Part shown: positions 46,070 through 56,869 of the stretch, piece after piece
How the letters are laid out: each line of letters starts with the position of its first letter
Numbering within the stretch: the first letter of the stretch is position 1
Assembly: GCA_033398695.1 (NCBI GenBank)
Contig: CM065818.1
Span: 83,944,092-84,008,091 of the forward strand
Length of the DNA: 64,000 bases
Direction of reading: 5' to 3'
From: Orobanche coerulescens
Taxonomy: Eukaryota > Streptophyta > Magnoliopsida > Lamiales > Orobanchaceae
Notes under the pieces: generated by a model
Told to the model about the DNA's origin: nothing
Database searches by the model: none
Seen by the model: only the letters and a program-made list of their open reading frames with translations
Program-made: the position numbers and the translations under genes

Positions 46070-48206
46070 TGTCACACCCCCGAGATATTCGGAGTATATT
46101 ACAGCGCCGCGGACCCCTACATGGGACCCACCAGGCTACAACAAGCAAACACTCCTCCACTAACCATCTCGGTTAGCGAGGACACACATTTAAATAATAT
46201 GACATATAAAGATACGCCCGGGAGCAACCGACGAAATAAGCATCAACCGACAATGTAACAATTTAAAGTAATACAAAACGGAGTTTGAAATGAAAAGCCT
46301 AAGTACTCGCGAGTACAATCTATAAGTTTATAAATGTGGGAAACAACCATATCGAAATAGACAAGAGAATTAAGAAGACCCAAATGCACATGTCAACGAC
46401 CCTGGCCAACATCTTCGTACTGTCCCAGTGCCCGCTCGTCCGGAAGAACATAACCTGAAATCCATAACAAGAATTTCCCCAAAATGGGTCCCCAGAGGGG
46501 TTAGTAATTATGCTAGTACAAGTAATCAAGGCAAACCAATCGCTTACACATTTCATAGTACAATGCACCAAAATCATTTCAAAAGCCAAAACCAGACATG
46601 TCTTTTCCGGAAACAAACAGTTAATCGATTTGCCATGGGAACAGGGCTATACCATTTATCCCGCTCTGTGGCCCCTAAGGACCCTCCCGAGCTGGCTAGC
46701 GAAACAAACTCGTGGATCCAGGGCTATACCATTGGATTCCCTTCGTGATCCCGTCGGACCCTCCTGAGGTGAGCAATCACACACAATATACATTACCATT
46801 TCACGTTAAGCATAAAGGTTTCCAAAAATACTTGCCTTGGATAATTGATGACGCGACGAACGGAAAGGAAATTCACCAACGAACGCTAGGAACCAACAGA
46901 ACCAAACTTAACGATTCGAAGAATACAATCACAACCAACTCTAGACGAAATACGGAAATGGAATACACCCGAAAACCCGCCTACGATTCATGTATATTCG
47001 TATAGAAATAACAACGAGGGTGGACCACAACCAAACCCTCTCGATTCTGCAAAACTATGAAAATATACCATGAATCTGTAGGAAAACTAATGATATCAAC
47101 AAGATTAATCATATTCATCATGGATTAACCAACAAAACGGAACGAATCGGACGGAAATCCCAAAACCCCCAATTTATCCAAAAGTAGGGTTCTAAGAGAT
47201 TTTACTTGAATTAGGATGAAAGATTCATGTTGATGTTGATATAATACACTAAGAACTCAAGGAATTTGATGGTTGAGATGATTGGAAGAAGAAATCGCCA
47301 AGAAACCGTCAGAATCGCCTCAGCCATGGAGAGGAGGAAGAAATGAGAAAAATACGTTCATCTCGGTCAACTCCCTGGTTTATATAGCCAGGGAGTGTTA
47401 GCGCGTGCTAATCCTGAAGGTTAGCGTGCGCTAACGGGACAAAACTCCAGTCCATACGATTCTGGTCGATCCGGTGGCGGTTATGGCCGTTAGCGTGCGC
47501 TACTCGAAACGTAGCGTGCGCTAATAACCTCTCGGTAGCGCGCACTATCGACCAATAGCGTGTGCTACCTGGACATCAGCGGAGTCCAGAAACAACTGCC
47601 AGTACACACCTGATCCAGTTAGCGCGCGCTAACGACCAAATGTAGCGTGCGCTAAAGTGTATCGGTAGCGCGCACTATCGACCAATAGCGTGCGCTACCT
47701 GGGCATCAGTCGAGTCCAGTAGCAAACTGTCCAGTACTGGACAGTCACGCTAGCGCACGCTACCGGGTATCTCAGCGTGCGCTAGCCCCCGACATTAGCA
47801 TGCGCTAGACTACGTAGCGTATGCTAATCCGCCAGTCCAGAGGGCTGGAATCAGCACTGCCACTCCCAGGGCTTGCTCTCTAGCGCGCGCTACGAAGCAG
47901 TCGTAACGTGCCCTACTAAGGGACCTCTAGCGTGCGCTATGCAGAAAAGATAGCGTGCGCTAGGTACAAAATATAAACGGTCCAAAACACCGGAATATGA
48001 ACGAAACATCAAACGAAACATCTCAACACACATCATAACATATAATGGATCCACGGCAACCCCGAAACGGCGGTTCCGCACAACAATAATGAGAATCAGA
48101 TCAATAGATGACAGAAAAGATACACTGAAAGATACATGAGGGTCACTACAACTGGGAAATACACCGAATATGAAAATACAAGGGAAAGAAAATTGTGGAT
48201 ATTACA
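46070..48206 (-). mobile_element. Solo LTR inside element E
   Basis: Minus strand TGTAATATCCACAATTTTC ... CGGGGGTGTGACA, 2137 bp, flanked by GTTTC at 46065-46069 and 48207-48211. R-U5 (about 46840-47200) is close to C and D. U3 holds a TAGCG palindrome array. No internal sequence or second LTR, so it is a product of LTR-LTR recombination. Confidence 0.93.
47398..47962 (-). repeat. TAGCG palindrome array in the solo LTR
   Basis: About 17 copies of TAGCGTGCGCTA or TAGCGCGCGCTA, alternating with CCAGTACTGGAC-type inverted repeats. On the minus strand the TATATAAA box (about 47387-47380) follows, inside a short stem GGCTATATAAACCAGGGAG. Resembles the Tekay-1 array in both motif and spacer type. 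Confidence 0.85.
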
Positions 48207-49389
48207 GTTTCAACCGTGATGTGCCAGGGTATGCATGTGTAAATTGTCCTTCTCGTCAGTATCGCGTTTCAAGTGAGGACTCGAGGGACACCGAATTCAG
48301 TTTTTCGAATTGGCTATCGAGACTTTTGCAGTTCGCGCTTCAGCACAGATATCAGGATCGGCTCTGAGAGGCCCATGGGAGATTTTTCTGTCGGTTGCTT
48401 TTTGTGTTGTTACCTTGTTTCCATTGTTGTGAGTTGTGGGGACGACATTTCTTTTATAAGAGGTCGGATGTAATACCCGTACTATATTTGACTTCTGTAG
48501 TTTCTCCTTCTAAATTCTATCGACTTGCACGTGTTTGTCGATACTTTTTGAACTTGTTTGATGTCTCAGTTGTCATCGTTCGATCTGGTTGTGTCCTTGT
48601 TTCAGATCGATCTGTTTATCATCGTGACTTTTCCGAGTTCGGTTCGATTCTTGTGAACCTTATTTGGAAGTAACATCTTTCACTTTCTACCAGTTCTTTT
48701 ATTGTCTGGCGTTGAAGTGGGGACTTCGGAGTAATTGTTCGACTATTGTCATTCGATCGTTGTTGTTCGATCATTGTTATTTGATCGTTGTTCGATCATT
48801 GTTGTTCGGTCGTTGTTGTTCGATCATTGTTGTTCAATCGGGGTTGTCTGAATGTTGTTGCCTGATCTCGTACTGCGAAGAATTGTCGTTCACCGTTAGT
48901 CAACTGTTTCGAGTGTGGTCAAGTGGGTCACCGAGCCGTGCATTGCGAGACGGTAGCTGGGAGATTTGGGGATTGAGGTTGCGTCTCTGCTCCGAAAGGA
49001 GACAGAAATGCCTAGTGTAGTTTTTGAGGACTTCGGCGTAGTCTGAATTGTTTGTGGTTGTCCCTGTGGATCGTTTGTGTGTTTATTTCTGTTTTCTTGA
49101 TTGTGCGTGTTTACTTGTAATGGGTGCTTTGTGTTTTGTGATTGTTCGGATAATCGACTTGGTTGTATTATCTGTTTGATGACGCTTGTCACTTGTTGGT
49201 TTTATTATGTCTCTATCGGTGGCGTTGTGTTGGTCGTCGTGGAGCGTGTTTTCACGCCGTATGTCTCTTTGCGTTTCTTGCAGCGTTTCGCCGTTCGGCG
49301 CAATTTTTTCGGTTCTTGTGTATCTCGTTGAGTTTTCCTGGCGCGATATTGCTTCTCCCTACTTGATTTAAGTTTCGGGACGAAACTTC
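48207..49389 (+). other. Interior of element E, second part
   Basis: Mostly non-coding. 48747-48845 is an imperfect repeat of GATCRTTGTTGTTC units. A zinc-knuckle remnant lies at 48905-48946. The last ~200 bp match the 3' end of the element C interior. The polypurine tract follows. Confidence 0.65.
48905..48946 (+). pseudogene. gag zinc-knuckle remnant
   Basis: The translation CFECGQVGHRAVHC fits the retroviral CCHC knuckle (C-x2-C-x4-H-x4-C) exactly. A stop lies three codons upstream and another ~10 codons downstream, so it is a relic showing that element E descends from a gag-bearing element. Confidence 0.65.
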
Positions 49390-49406
49390 TTTTAAGGAGG
49401 GTAGAA
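49390..49406 (+). promoter_or_regulatory. Polypurine tract of element E
   Basis: TTTTAAGGAGGGTAGAA directly before the 3' LTR; identical to that of element C. Confidence 0.75.
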
Positions 49407-52400
49407 TGTAATATCCGCAATTTCGGATTTCGGTAATTTTCTTTTTTCGGCGGGAGTCCATTTCGACGACTCGCTTGGAACCGCTTCATCATTCCAAGAA
49501 TGATTAATTCTGCACTTTTTGTCATCCGAGTTCGTTTCGGTATTGTTTTGTTGAGTTCTGTGTTTCTTAACGACTTTTCCGCACTCGAGTTCCATTCTTG
49601 TGAATCTCGTTCGAAATTACTGTTTCGAGTTTCCCGTAAGTCCGTTTAACTTTGTTAGACGTGTTGTGAACTTCGGTATGGTTATTCGATCACGTATCGT
49701 GATTTTCGGACGTTTTGGGCCGTTTTCATAATTTCCCAAAGTTTGGGGTAATTACTTCTGTTGTCGAACTTCGAGCCTTCGAGTGGTCGAAATCGTGTGT
49801 TCTCTTAGCTCTTAGATTCTTCTTTGAGAGTACTTCGTAACTGTATCTTAGATTCGTATTCAGGTTCGGGTTTCGGGGTCGTTCGGATCGTCGTTGTGGT
49901 TCTTCATTTTGTACCTGGAGGATGCTGGCCGGACCTGTGCGAAACGGCGCTGAAAATGGCGCTGCCGAGCGCCGTGTCCTGCGCCGGGTCGGCCAGGACT
50001 AGCAGCCTGCCGAGACACGGCAGAGAACCCGTGCTAGTTTTGCGCCGGGTGATGCGCCGTGTCGGACACGGCCAAGACATACGCGCGGGCACCTTGCGCC
50101 GGGTGTTGCGCCATGTCGGTCAGGTCGCACACTGACCCGCAACTCGGCGGAAGACACGGCGCTGGTCTGGGCCGTTTGCTGCGCCGTGTTCGGTAGGGGT
50201 ATAAGTATGGCACAGCAGTCGGGTTTCGCCCATTTTTTCCCATTTCTTCACTTCCTTTCCGCGGATGGGACTTGGAGGGCACGAGGAGATGTTGTGCCAC
50301 TGTAAATCCATGAAATTCCTGAGTCCATATCATCGATTAATCATTCCATAACTTGCTCCGATCGGCCGAATCAGGGTAAGTTTTCTTAAAATCTAGTTTT
50401 GGGGATTTTGTTCGATTTGTCCGTTTAATCCGTTTCAACTCAGAATAGTGATGGATTGATGATTGTTAAGCTATATTATCTTCAATTCCTTATTATTCCA
50501 TGGTTGGATTGCCACAGATTTGTCGTTTTATTGAGTATCTTATCGACGCCTTAAATGTGTTCGATAAAATGTCACAAAGAGAATCCCAGCATTCTACGAT
50601 TATTCTTCCTCATTCGTTCGTTAATTTATTGATGGTATGATGTTTGGGTTGAATTCCTTGTGAAGAACTCGAGTCGGAACCCTTCCGTTCGTTCTCTTCT
50701 TCATGGTACAAGCTTCCCGGTCGAACCGTTTTCTTCGGGGTATTCGATAACAGTTATTAAGGCAAGTATCCTATTATACGACTTGTATCTTGCGACTAAT
50801 AATCACGTATGAGATTTATAATGATTTTGCTTGCCTTCGTAAATATGTTCCGTTTGAATTGGTTGTGTATTCCGCAATTTGAAGGCTTTGTGATAATAGT
50901 GTTATATTGGTATACATGTTAGCTGTTGTGCAATTTGTGCAGAATTGCGACGTACATATGGGATGGTTGTACACATGGTTGTGCAATGTATTGTGTACCG
51001 AATGTGTGTTATGTTGGTTGTGTGTCGTTGATTGATGATAGTTGTTGCGAGTGTTGAGATTGTGTTACGTGCGTGTGATGTACGATTTTGTGGTGATCAA
51101 CGTGATTGATTAACTGTGCTCATTGTTGTATGTAATGTGAACGTGAATGTGAATATGTGTGTGACCGCTAAGTTCACTCGTGTTGGTTCGACGGGACCTA
51201 CGAGGATTCGTGGCAGTGGACTACGGGGTCAGAACTTAGTGAGGTACTGAGGTCAAACCGTGCTGGTCTGATGAGGCCTACGATAACATATGGCAGTGGA
51301 CCATGAGTTTCGGACACAGTACGTCCAACCAGGTGAGCTCGACGGGGCTTACGGTGACATGTGGCAGTGGACTACGGTGTTAGGACCGTGTGTGTGATTT
51401 TTGTGATTGATATAGTCTGTGCAGGTTGTTGAACCTACGGAGACACGTGACAGTGGATCATGGTGTCGGAATTGGTTATATCTAGTTAATAGTCCGTGTG
51501 GGTTGTTGAACCTACGGAGACACGTGACAGTGGATCACGGTGTCGGAATTGATTATGTTTGTTTAATTGTGCGTGGTGTAGTCCGTGCGAGTTGTTGAAC
51601 CTACGGAGACACGTGACAGTGGATCACAGTGTCATGAGCATGATTATTTTTAAATCAAAGTTTTGAAAGGAAAAGTTTTACAAAAATGAATGTTGGACCG
51701 AGTCCTAAGCTTGAGTAAATGTTTCCCGTATTGTAAATTGTTGAGTTATGAAACAAGATTTGGGTTAAGTCCCTAAAGTGTTTCGAAAGGTTTTGTGAAT
51801 CAGGACTTGAGGTCTTAAAGGTTTTGAAATCCTAAAAAAATTCCCGAGATGATAATCTTATTTTCGAATGCTTCATAGCTTATCTTCCCTTGTGAAAACC
51901 TCCCGCGAATATTTTGATACTTGATTATTATATTTGATTCACGATTATTATTCGCTTGTTACATTTCGTATGATTTGATATTTGCATTAGTAAAACAGTG
52001 GAGTTTTACTAACCCCCGAATAATCAGGGGGTGGATGTCTGTTTTGCGTCCAGGTACATGCAGATTCAGGGGAGCAGTCATAGGATTAGCACAAGAGGAT
52101 GACGACTTGAGATACTAATCAAGAGTTGAGACTTGTTTTGATTTTCGTTGTGTTGTCTGAGTTGATTTCAGTCTTCTGCTGTATTATGTTTCGACCCCTT
52201 TGTGGGTAATGTTGTATAAATCAATTTTGTTGATTGAGTTTTGTGACCTCATCGGTCTGTCTGTTCGCGTGTAAGTGACCTTAACGGTCTGTATTATTTT
52301 ATTATTTGACCCTGGCCGGGCAAGCAGTTGGTCGTTTTGTAAGGTATAGTCTGGTAGATCCTCGTGAAAAGGGGTCTACGATGTGTAATATTCCCATATG

Positions 52401-52417
52401 GTTTTGGGGGTGTTACA
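49407..52417 (+). repeat. 3' LTR of element E
   Basis: 3011 bp, TGTAATATCCGC to GGTGTTACA. A few percent diverged from the 5' LTR by eye, so element E is older than Tekay-2. Carries the array 49967-50190, TATA box at 50200 and tandem repeats at 51178-51640. Confidence 0.93.
49967..50190 (+). repeat. GCGCCGTGTC/GACACGGC array in U3 (3' LTR of element E)
   Basis: Same organisation as 41937-42160 with scattered substitutions; arms such as GCGCCGTGTC are kept better than linkers. Confidence 0.75.
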
Positions 52418-52597
52418 GAGGCGATCTCGTGCCTTGGTCCATCATGTTAGATGATGAACTGTAGATGGCGAGCGAGTCCTCCATTTTTAGAGATGTTGCT
52501 TGGGCAGTAGCCTTTCGTTGTACTTTAGCCTTCGGGCGACCGTGTTTGATTCTGGCGATTGGACAGGGAGACTGGCTATCGTCGTTCTGATGCCCGA

Positions 52598-54151
52598 CTA
52601 AGTTACTAGACTGTCCAGCTTCCCCTCCTCGAACAATCTCCAGAGTTGTCTGAGGAGGTCGCGGCATTGATCGGTGTTGTGGCCGGGACTCTTGTGGTAA
52701 GCACAAAATTTGCTGCGGTCCAGATGACCGTGGTCCCTTACTGCCTTCGGCTTGCTTAGCCGCTCGCGCCCCTGAATGGCGTAGAAAATTTGAGCGGTAG
52801 ATAGACTAAGGTTGTGGTAGAGATGGGTTTCCACGTCCTCGAAGGTTCTGAAATTTTCGGGCGGCTTGGCGACCGCCTTGCTGGACTTGGCGATCGCTGT
52901 CTCTGCCCCCTCATCTTGGCGAAGGGCGGGCAACCTTCGCCTGGCCAAAAAGTTTGTGGCCTTGGCGCGGAAGATTGCGTAGGTCAGGGGGATGTCCTTC
53001 GTAAGGTGCCTGAACATGGGCGAAAGACCCTTGGATCCCTCTAGGACCGAGTATAGGGCGATCTCGTCACTTACGGGTTCGCCGTCGAGGATAATCTCAT
53101 CTACCTGGTTGATGTAGTCTTCATCAGACTCTTCTTCCCCTTGCCAGATTTTCATCAGTCGATGGGGACCTTCTGGTCGAGCGACCTTGGCGGCGAAGTA
53201 CGTTGCGAAGTCGCTTGCCAGTTGTTTAAAGGAACTGATGGATCGCGGTGGCAATGAGATGTACCAACTATGGGCCAGGTCGCCCAGTGTCAACGGGAAC
53301 ATACGACACCTGGTCGCATCTGATGCCCCACACCTGGTCATGTAGATCCGGAACTTGCTTAGGTGAGTCTCGGGATCCGATCTCCCCTCGTACAAAGTTG
53401 TTTGAGGAGGAGTGATCCTTGGCTGCACGGTGGCGAGGACAGCGAGCGGCTCACTCGGTCCAGCAATCTTTCTCCTCGCACCTGCCCCAGTTTCTAAGAG
53501 CGCCTTCATGCCATCAAGCTGGCGTTACATCGCGGCCATCGCCGTAGCTTGGTCGCTCGTGGTTTGGCTCTCGGAGCGGGAGCCGAGGCGATCGTGTACC
53601 GATCTCCTGGCTCCGCAGTAGGCGATCAGGTTGTCGCCGCCGATCTCGGTTCTTCGGCGAAGAGGAGCCAGATGGCTGTCCTGCCTTCTGGGAGTTGGAT
53701 AAGCTAAACTCCTGGTGATGGATTTGGGCTCCGTCGTCTCGTGGCTGGGTCCAGAATGCCCTGGTCGTCAAGATGGGTCTCTGCTTAGGCGGCTGAAAAT
53801 GGAACCGTCCCGCCTCGCGAGTGCTTCTGCTCGTGAATCGGGGCTTCCTGACGATCGCTCGTCAAATAACCCCTGGAGCTTCCACTTGCCCGCGCGGCGG
53901 ATGGCCGATGGGGTAATTGCGGGCGTGTCGAATGCTCTCCGTCGCTCCCTTAGGATGGCCATAGCCTCCTCAATTTGTTCCGCAATTTGGAACTGGTCGA
54001 GCGAAAGGCTGGGGCCGTCCCTCAGGTGCGGGATCGAGAGTCTCGCGTCGCCGTGGCTATCCTCTGCCGTAGGCTGGGGCTCGGATTGAGTCGGAATAGG
54101 GCGTCCGGCGGATAGGAGAGTGGCTCTCTTCGATGTGTTGGCAGATGTCAT
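52598..54151 (-). pseudogene. gag of element B
   Basis: Reads from MTSANTSKRATLLSAG at 54151 in one frame to the stop at 52598, broken only by a TGA at 53768 and a TAA near 53524 (a CAA codon in element A). The downstream 303-codon part is open: gag domain (TLYEGRSDPETHLSKF, LAHSWYISLPPRSI, HRLMKIWQGEEESDEDYI) and zinc motif FCAYHKSPGHNTDQC. Ends after FEEGKLDSLVT with no protease following. It is better preserved than gag of element A. Confidence 0.85.
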
Positions 54152-54279
54152 GATTCTGAAGGTTTTTTTCTGAAGAACAGTTAGTGTTTCTTCAGGTATA
54201 TGCTCCGGAGAACAGTGAGTGTTCTTCGAAACGGCCGGAATAAAAATGAAGGTTAAGATGCCCTCCTTCTAGCGCCAAT

Positions 54280-55125
54280 TGTTGCTACCCAAAATACGGA
54301 GATAGATATTGCTAGAATGGATGGGCAGCAAACAAAGTGCTAGAGCACGTCCGTGGGGAAGTGAATAACACAAGATTTGTCGGGTTTGTTAGTCCCGGGC
54401 TTGAATGCTCTCGCGAGATGTTATTAATATGAATACGTTGGAGTACAAATATTAATGTTAGAGTACAATTACAGTGAGTGTAAAAGATCCTAGTTATCTA
54501 GCTCTTGAGTGCTGCTCTGTGAGTTCTTGAACTGCATGGAGTTCTTGTCTCTGCCGACTGTCTTTCGGTTAAGAGATTCTGAGAGAGAAAAGCCGAGAGA
54601 AAGCAGCCAGAAAAGCTAGACCAGCAGACCCTCTTCCAAGTGCAGGAAGCCTTCTATTTATAGGAGTTGGGATGCCTTAAATTCCGCGGCTGCTGCTGGC
54701 AGCCAGCTGTGTGGACCAATGAGAAATCTGCACGCGTCCCGAGTCACTATCCCGGGAGATCCCACCTTGTACCTTTCGGCGGGTCTGTCGGTAGGTGAGA
54801 AGATGGTGACAAGCTGTGGTCAACGATCCATGTTCTGCGGCGCCATTCGCGGGTCTGCACATGGGTCTCTATCCCGAGTTTCGGCCTTCGCAGACTTGGC
54901 AGATGCTGGCTTCGCATGGCATAAGGTGGTCGTCCTTGGCCGGGCACCAGGGTAGATCGCGAGGTGCCAAGAGACGATCACCTTAGATGTCGATCGCTCG
55001 GCACTTGGGTTTGATCTGGGATCTCCGTTCTGTAGGCAAGTCTGCCTTGGTCTATTCGACTCTGGCTCGGTCGCCCGGCATTTTATGCCGATCGCCTGTC
55101 GAGGTGTATAAGTCTCGACACAACA
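54280..55125 (-). repeat. 5' LTR of element B
   Basis: 846 bp; minus strand TGTTGTGTCGAG ... GGGTAGCAACA. Primer site TTGGCGCTAGAAGGAGGG (minus, 54279-54262) follows. Minus-strand TATA CTATAAATAG near 54662. Candidate flank GAATC at 55126-55130; the partner lies off the window. Confidence 0.85.
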
Positions 55126-56121
55126 GAATCCTTATGTGATGGTGATATAGCTTGTGGACTTAGTTTTTGATTTGTTCGATTCGATTGGGTTGTAAGGGAC
55201 GTTTTGAGCCTATTTATATTTACTAGAAAAATTTGTATAGGATGCAATTTTTTAGTGATGTAATTATTATTTTGGGTATGACGAAGAGCGAAGACAACCG
55301 ACCGAGAAGACCAAGAATTGAAGACTGTATTTTTTTATTTATTGGGTCATTCGCTTGGCCCAGTACTTAGGAATTAAGGTCCATATGCTATATGTTGGTA
55401 GTAACTAGGTTACTGTTTTCTGTTTTTCATTTTGAGTGATTGACAAACCAACAAACGCGCGTATAAATGAATTAATGTGCAAAGTGTAACATTAATCGTG
55501 AAATTCTCCCGACAAGAAATAGTCTAAGTTTGAAAAAGGTTACGAGGTTTCCTACCCTCCATCAAACTTGTAGAAAATTGATACCCGAGCTCGTGTGCTA
55601 TGCTTCCGAGTTATCGGGGTAGTACATTTGGTAGAGGTTGAAAAATTCTTGAGTGCATTAGATGCCTTCGGTTGGTGATAAATTTCGCCCTAGAAACCTG
55701 ATAGGTTGCCGGGTGAGATTCAATAGTCAAACCGATAGACGTTGATGGTCAAAAAAAAACTTAGATAGTCTGGATTGCCAAGAAACCTGATAGGTTGAGG
55801 GCATGAAGACTAGGGGTAAAAGAAGATCAAATCATCCGTTAGACGGGTTGGTGTTAGACATCACTTTACAGAAATTAATTGGCAAGAAACCTGATAGGTT
55901 GCCTCTGTTAAAATTTTTAAAGAACTTGATCACTACTAAGAAATCATTCTTATCATGATTTTCTGATTATAACATGAGAGTGTATAGTTCCGATAAAATT
56001 AGTGGGAGCCGAGACAAGAATTATACAAGCTCTTAAATTCTATACTCGGTCATAATAAAACAAGTCACTAATTTAATCTTGTCTAAATCTTTGCAGAAAA
56101 CGAAATTGAATCTCTCTAAAA
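55126..56121 (+). other. 5' leader/LTR region of copia element F
   Basis: AT-rich, no ORF. Three copies of AAACCTGATAGGTTG at about 55690, 55781 and 55885 form small hairpins (AACCT/AGGTT). A splice-acceptor-like TAAATCTTTGCAG ends at about 56097, 25 bp before the gag ATG. Confidence 0.6.
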
Positions 56122-56840
56122 ATGGCTAAAAACCCACTTGCAATACTACTTGAAAAGAATCTCCTAACTGGCCCCAACTTTGTTGACTGGTTTCGGAATT
56201 TGATGATTGTACTCAGTATGAGTCTCTGGGATACGTCTTGGAGGCGGACATTCCACCGACTCCCATCCGAACCAGGGGTAATCAGGAAGATATTGATGTC
56301 CATGAAAAATAGGACAAGGATGACGTGCTAGTCCGTGGCTTTATGATGGGCTCAATGAATAATGAGCTGCAGAGAGCGCATGATAAAATGACTTCTGCTA
56401 GGAAGATTCTCGCACACTTGACCGAAATTTATGGAGAGCACAGTAGGACTGCTAGATATGAGATATCGAAGCAGTTGTTCAGTGCTAGGATGAAAGAAGG
56501 GGAGAAAGTGGGAGACCATGTCCTCAAGATGATCTCTATGATTGAGAGGCTCGAGGTGCTCAACTTTAATATAGATTTATCCCTTCAAATTGATCTCATC
56601 CTTCAATCTCTCCCTGACTCTTTCACGTAGTTTGTAATGAATTTCAACTGTAATGAAATTACATGCACATTAGCTGGGCTAATGAATAAACTGGTGACGA
56701 CGCATTCTAACATGAAGACTAAACTGAGTGAGGCTGCTCTTGTGATTTCTTCTAGGCCTTGGAGGTCCAAGAACAAAAAGAAAAAGACCTACGAGTAGTA
56801 CAAACCCAAGAAAAGGGTACAGCAAGGAAAGGGCAACGCC
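56122..56840 (+). pseudogene. copia gag of element F
   Basis: MAKNPLAILLEKNLLTGPNF.DWFRNLMIVL is the usual start of plant copia gag. A frameshift between about 56210 and 56325 leads into MNNELQRAHDKMTSARKIL...ISKQLFSARMKEGEKVGDHVLKM and IDLILQSLPDSFT; a TAG at 56628-56630 interrupts before FVMNFNCN. A lysine-rich stretch follows (SRPWRSKNKKKKTYE). The zinc knuckle is not seen, because the inserted gypsy segment starts here. Confidence 0.8.
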
Positions 56841-56869
56841 CGAAACTCACAACAATGTAGAAGTCAAAA

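Larger units (their letters stand above)
41398..52417 (+). mobile_element. Element E: largely non-coding Tekay-like LTR element
   Basis: Two ~3.0-kb LTRs, primer site 44392-44403, polypurine tract 49390-49406; target duplication GAGGC at 41393-41397 and 52418-52422. LTR start (TGTAATATTCGCAATTTCGG) is related to those of C and D. The 5-kb interior holds a solo LTR and only a remnant gag zinc knuckle; no pol. Confidence 0.93.
39987..55125 (-). mobile_element. Element B: gag-only Tat-type LTR element (nested)
   Basis: Minus strand: 5' LTR 54280-55125, primer site, gag, then directly the pol-to-LTR spacer (52597-52423 and 41397-40633), polypurine tract and 3' LTR from 40632 leftward. Protease, RT, RNase H, integrase and the antisense gene are all absent, so this resembles the non-autonomous TR-GAG class. 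Its 3' LTR is cut at 39987 by element A; the remaining ~200 bp should lie off the window to the left. Element E interrupts the spacer. Confidence 0.8.

Noticed and set aside
45845..46258. Small plus-strand frames near the left end of the solo LTR as a gene
   Set aside because: They cross the solo-LTR boundary and its target duplication, so they did not exist before that insertion.
52814..53044. Host gene candidates on the plus strand near element B
   Set aside because: Opposite-strand shadow of the gag gene of element B.
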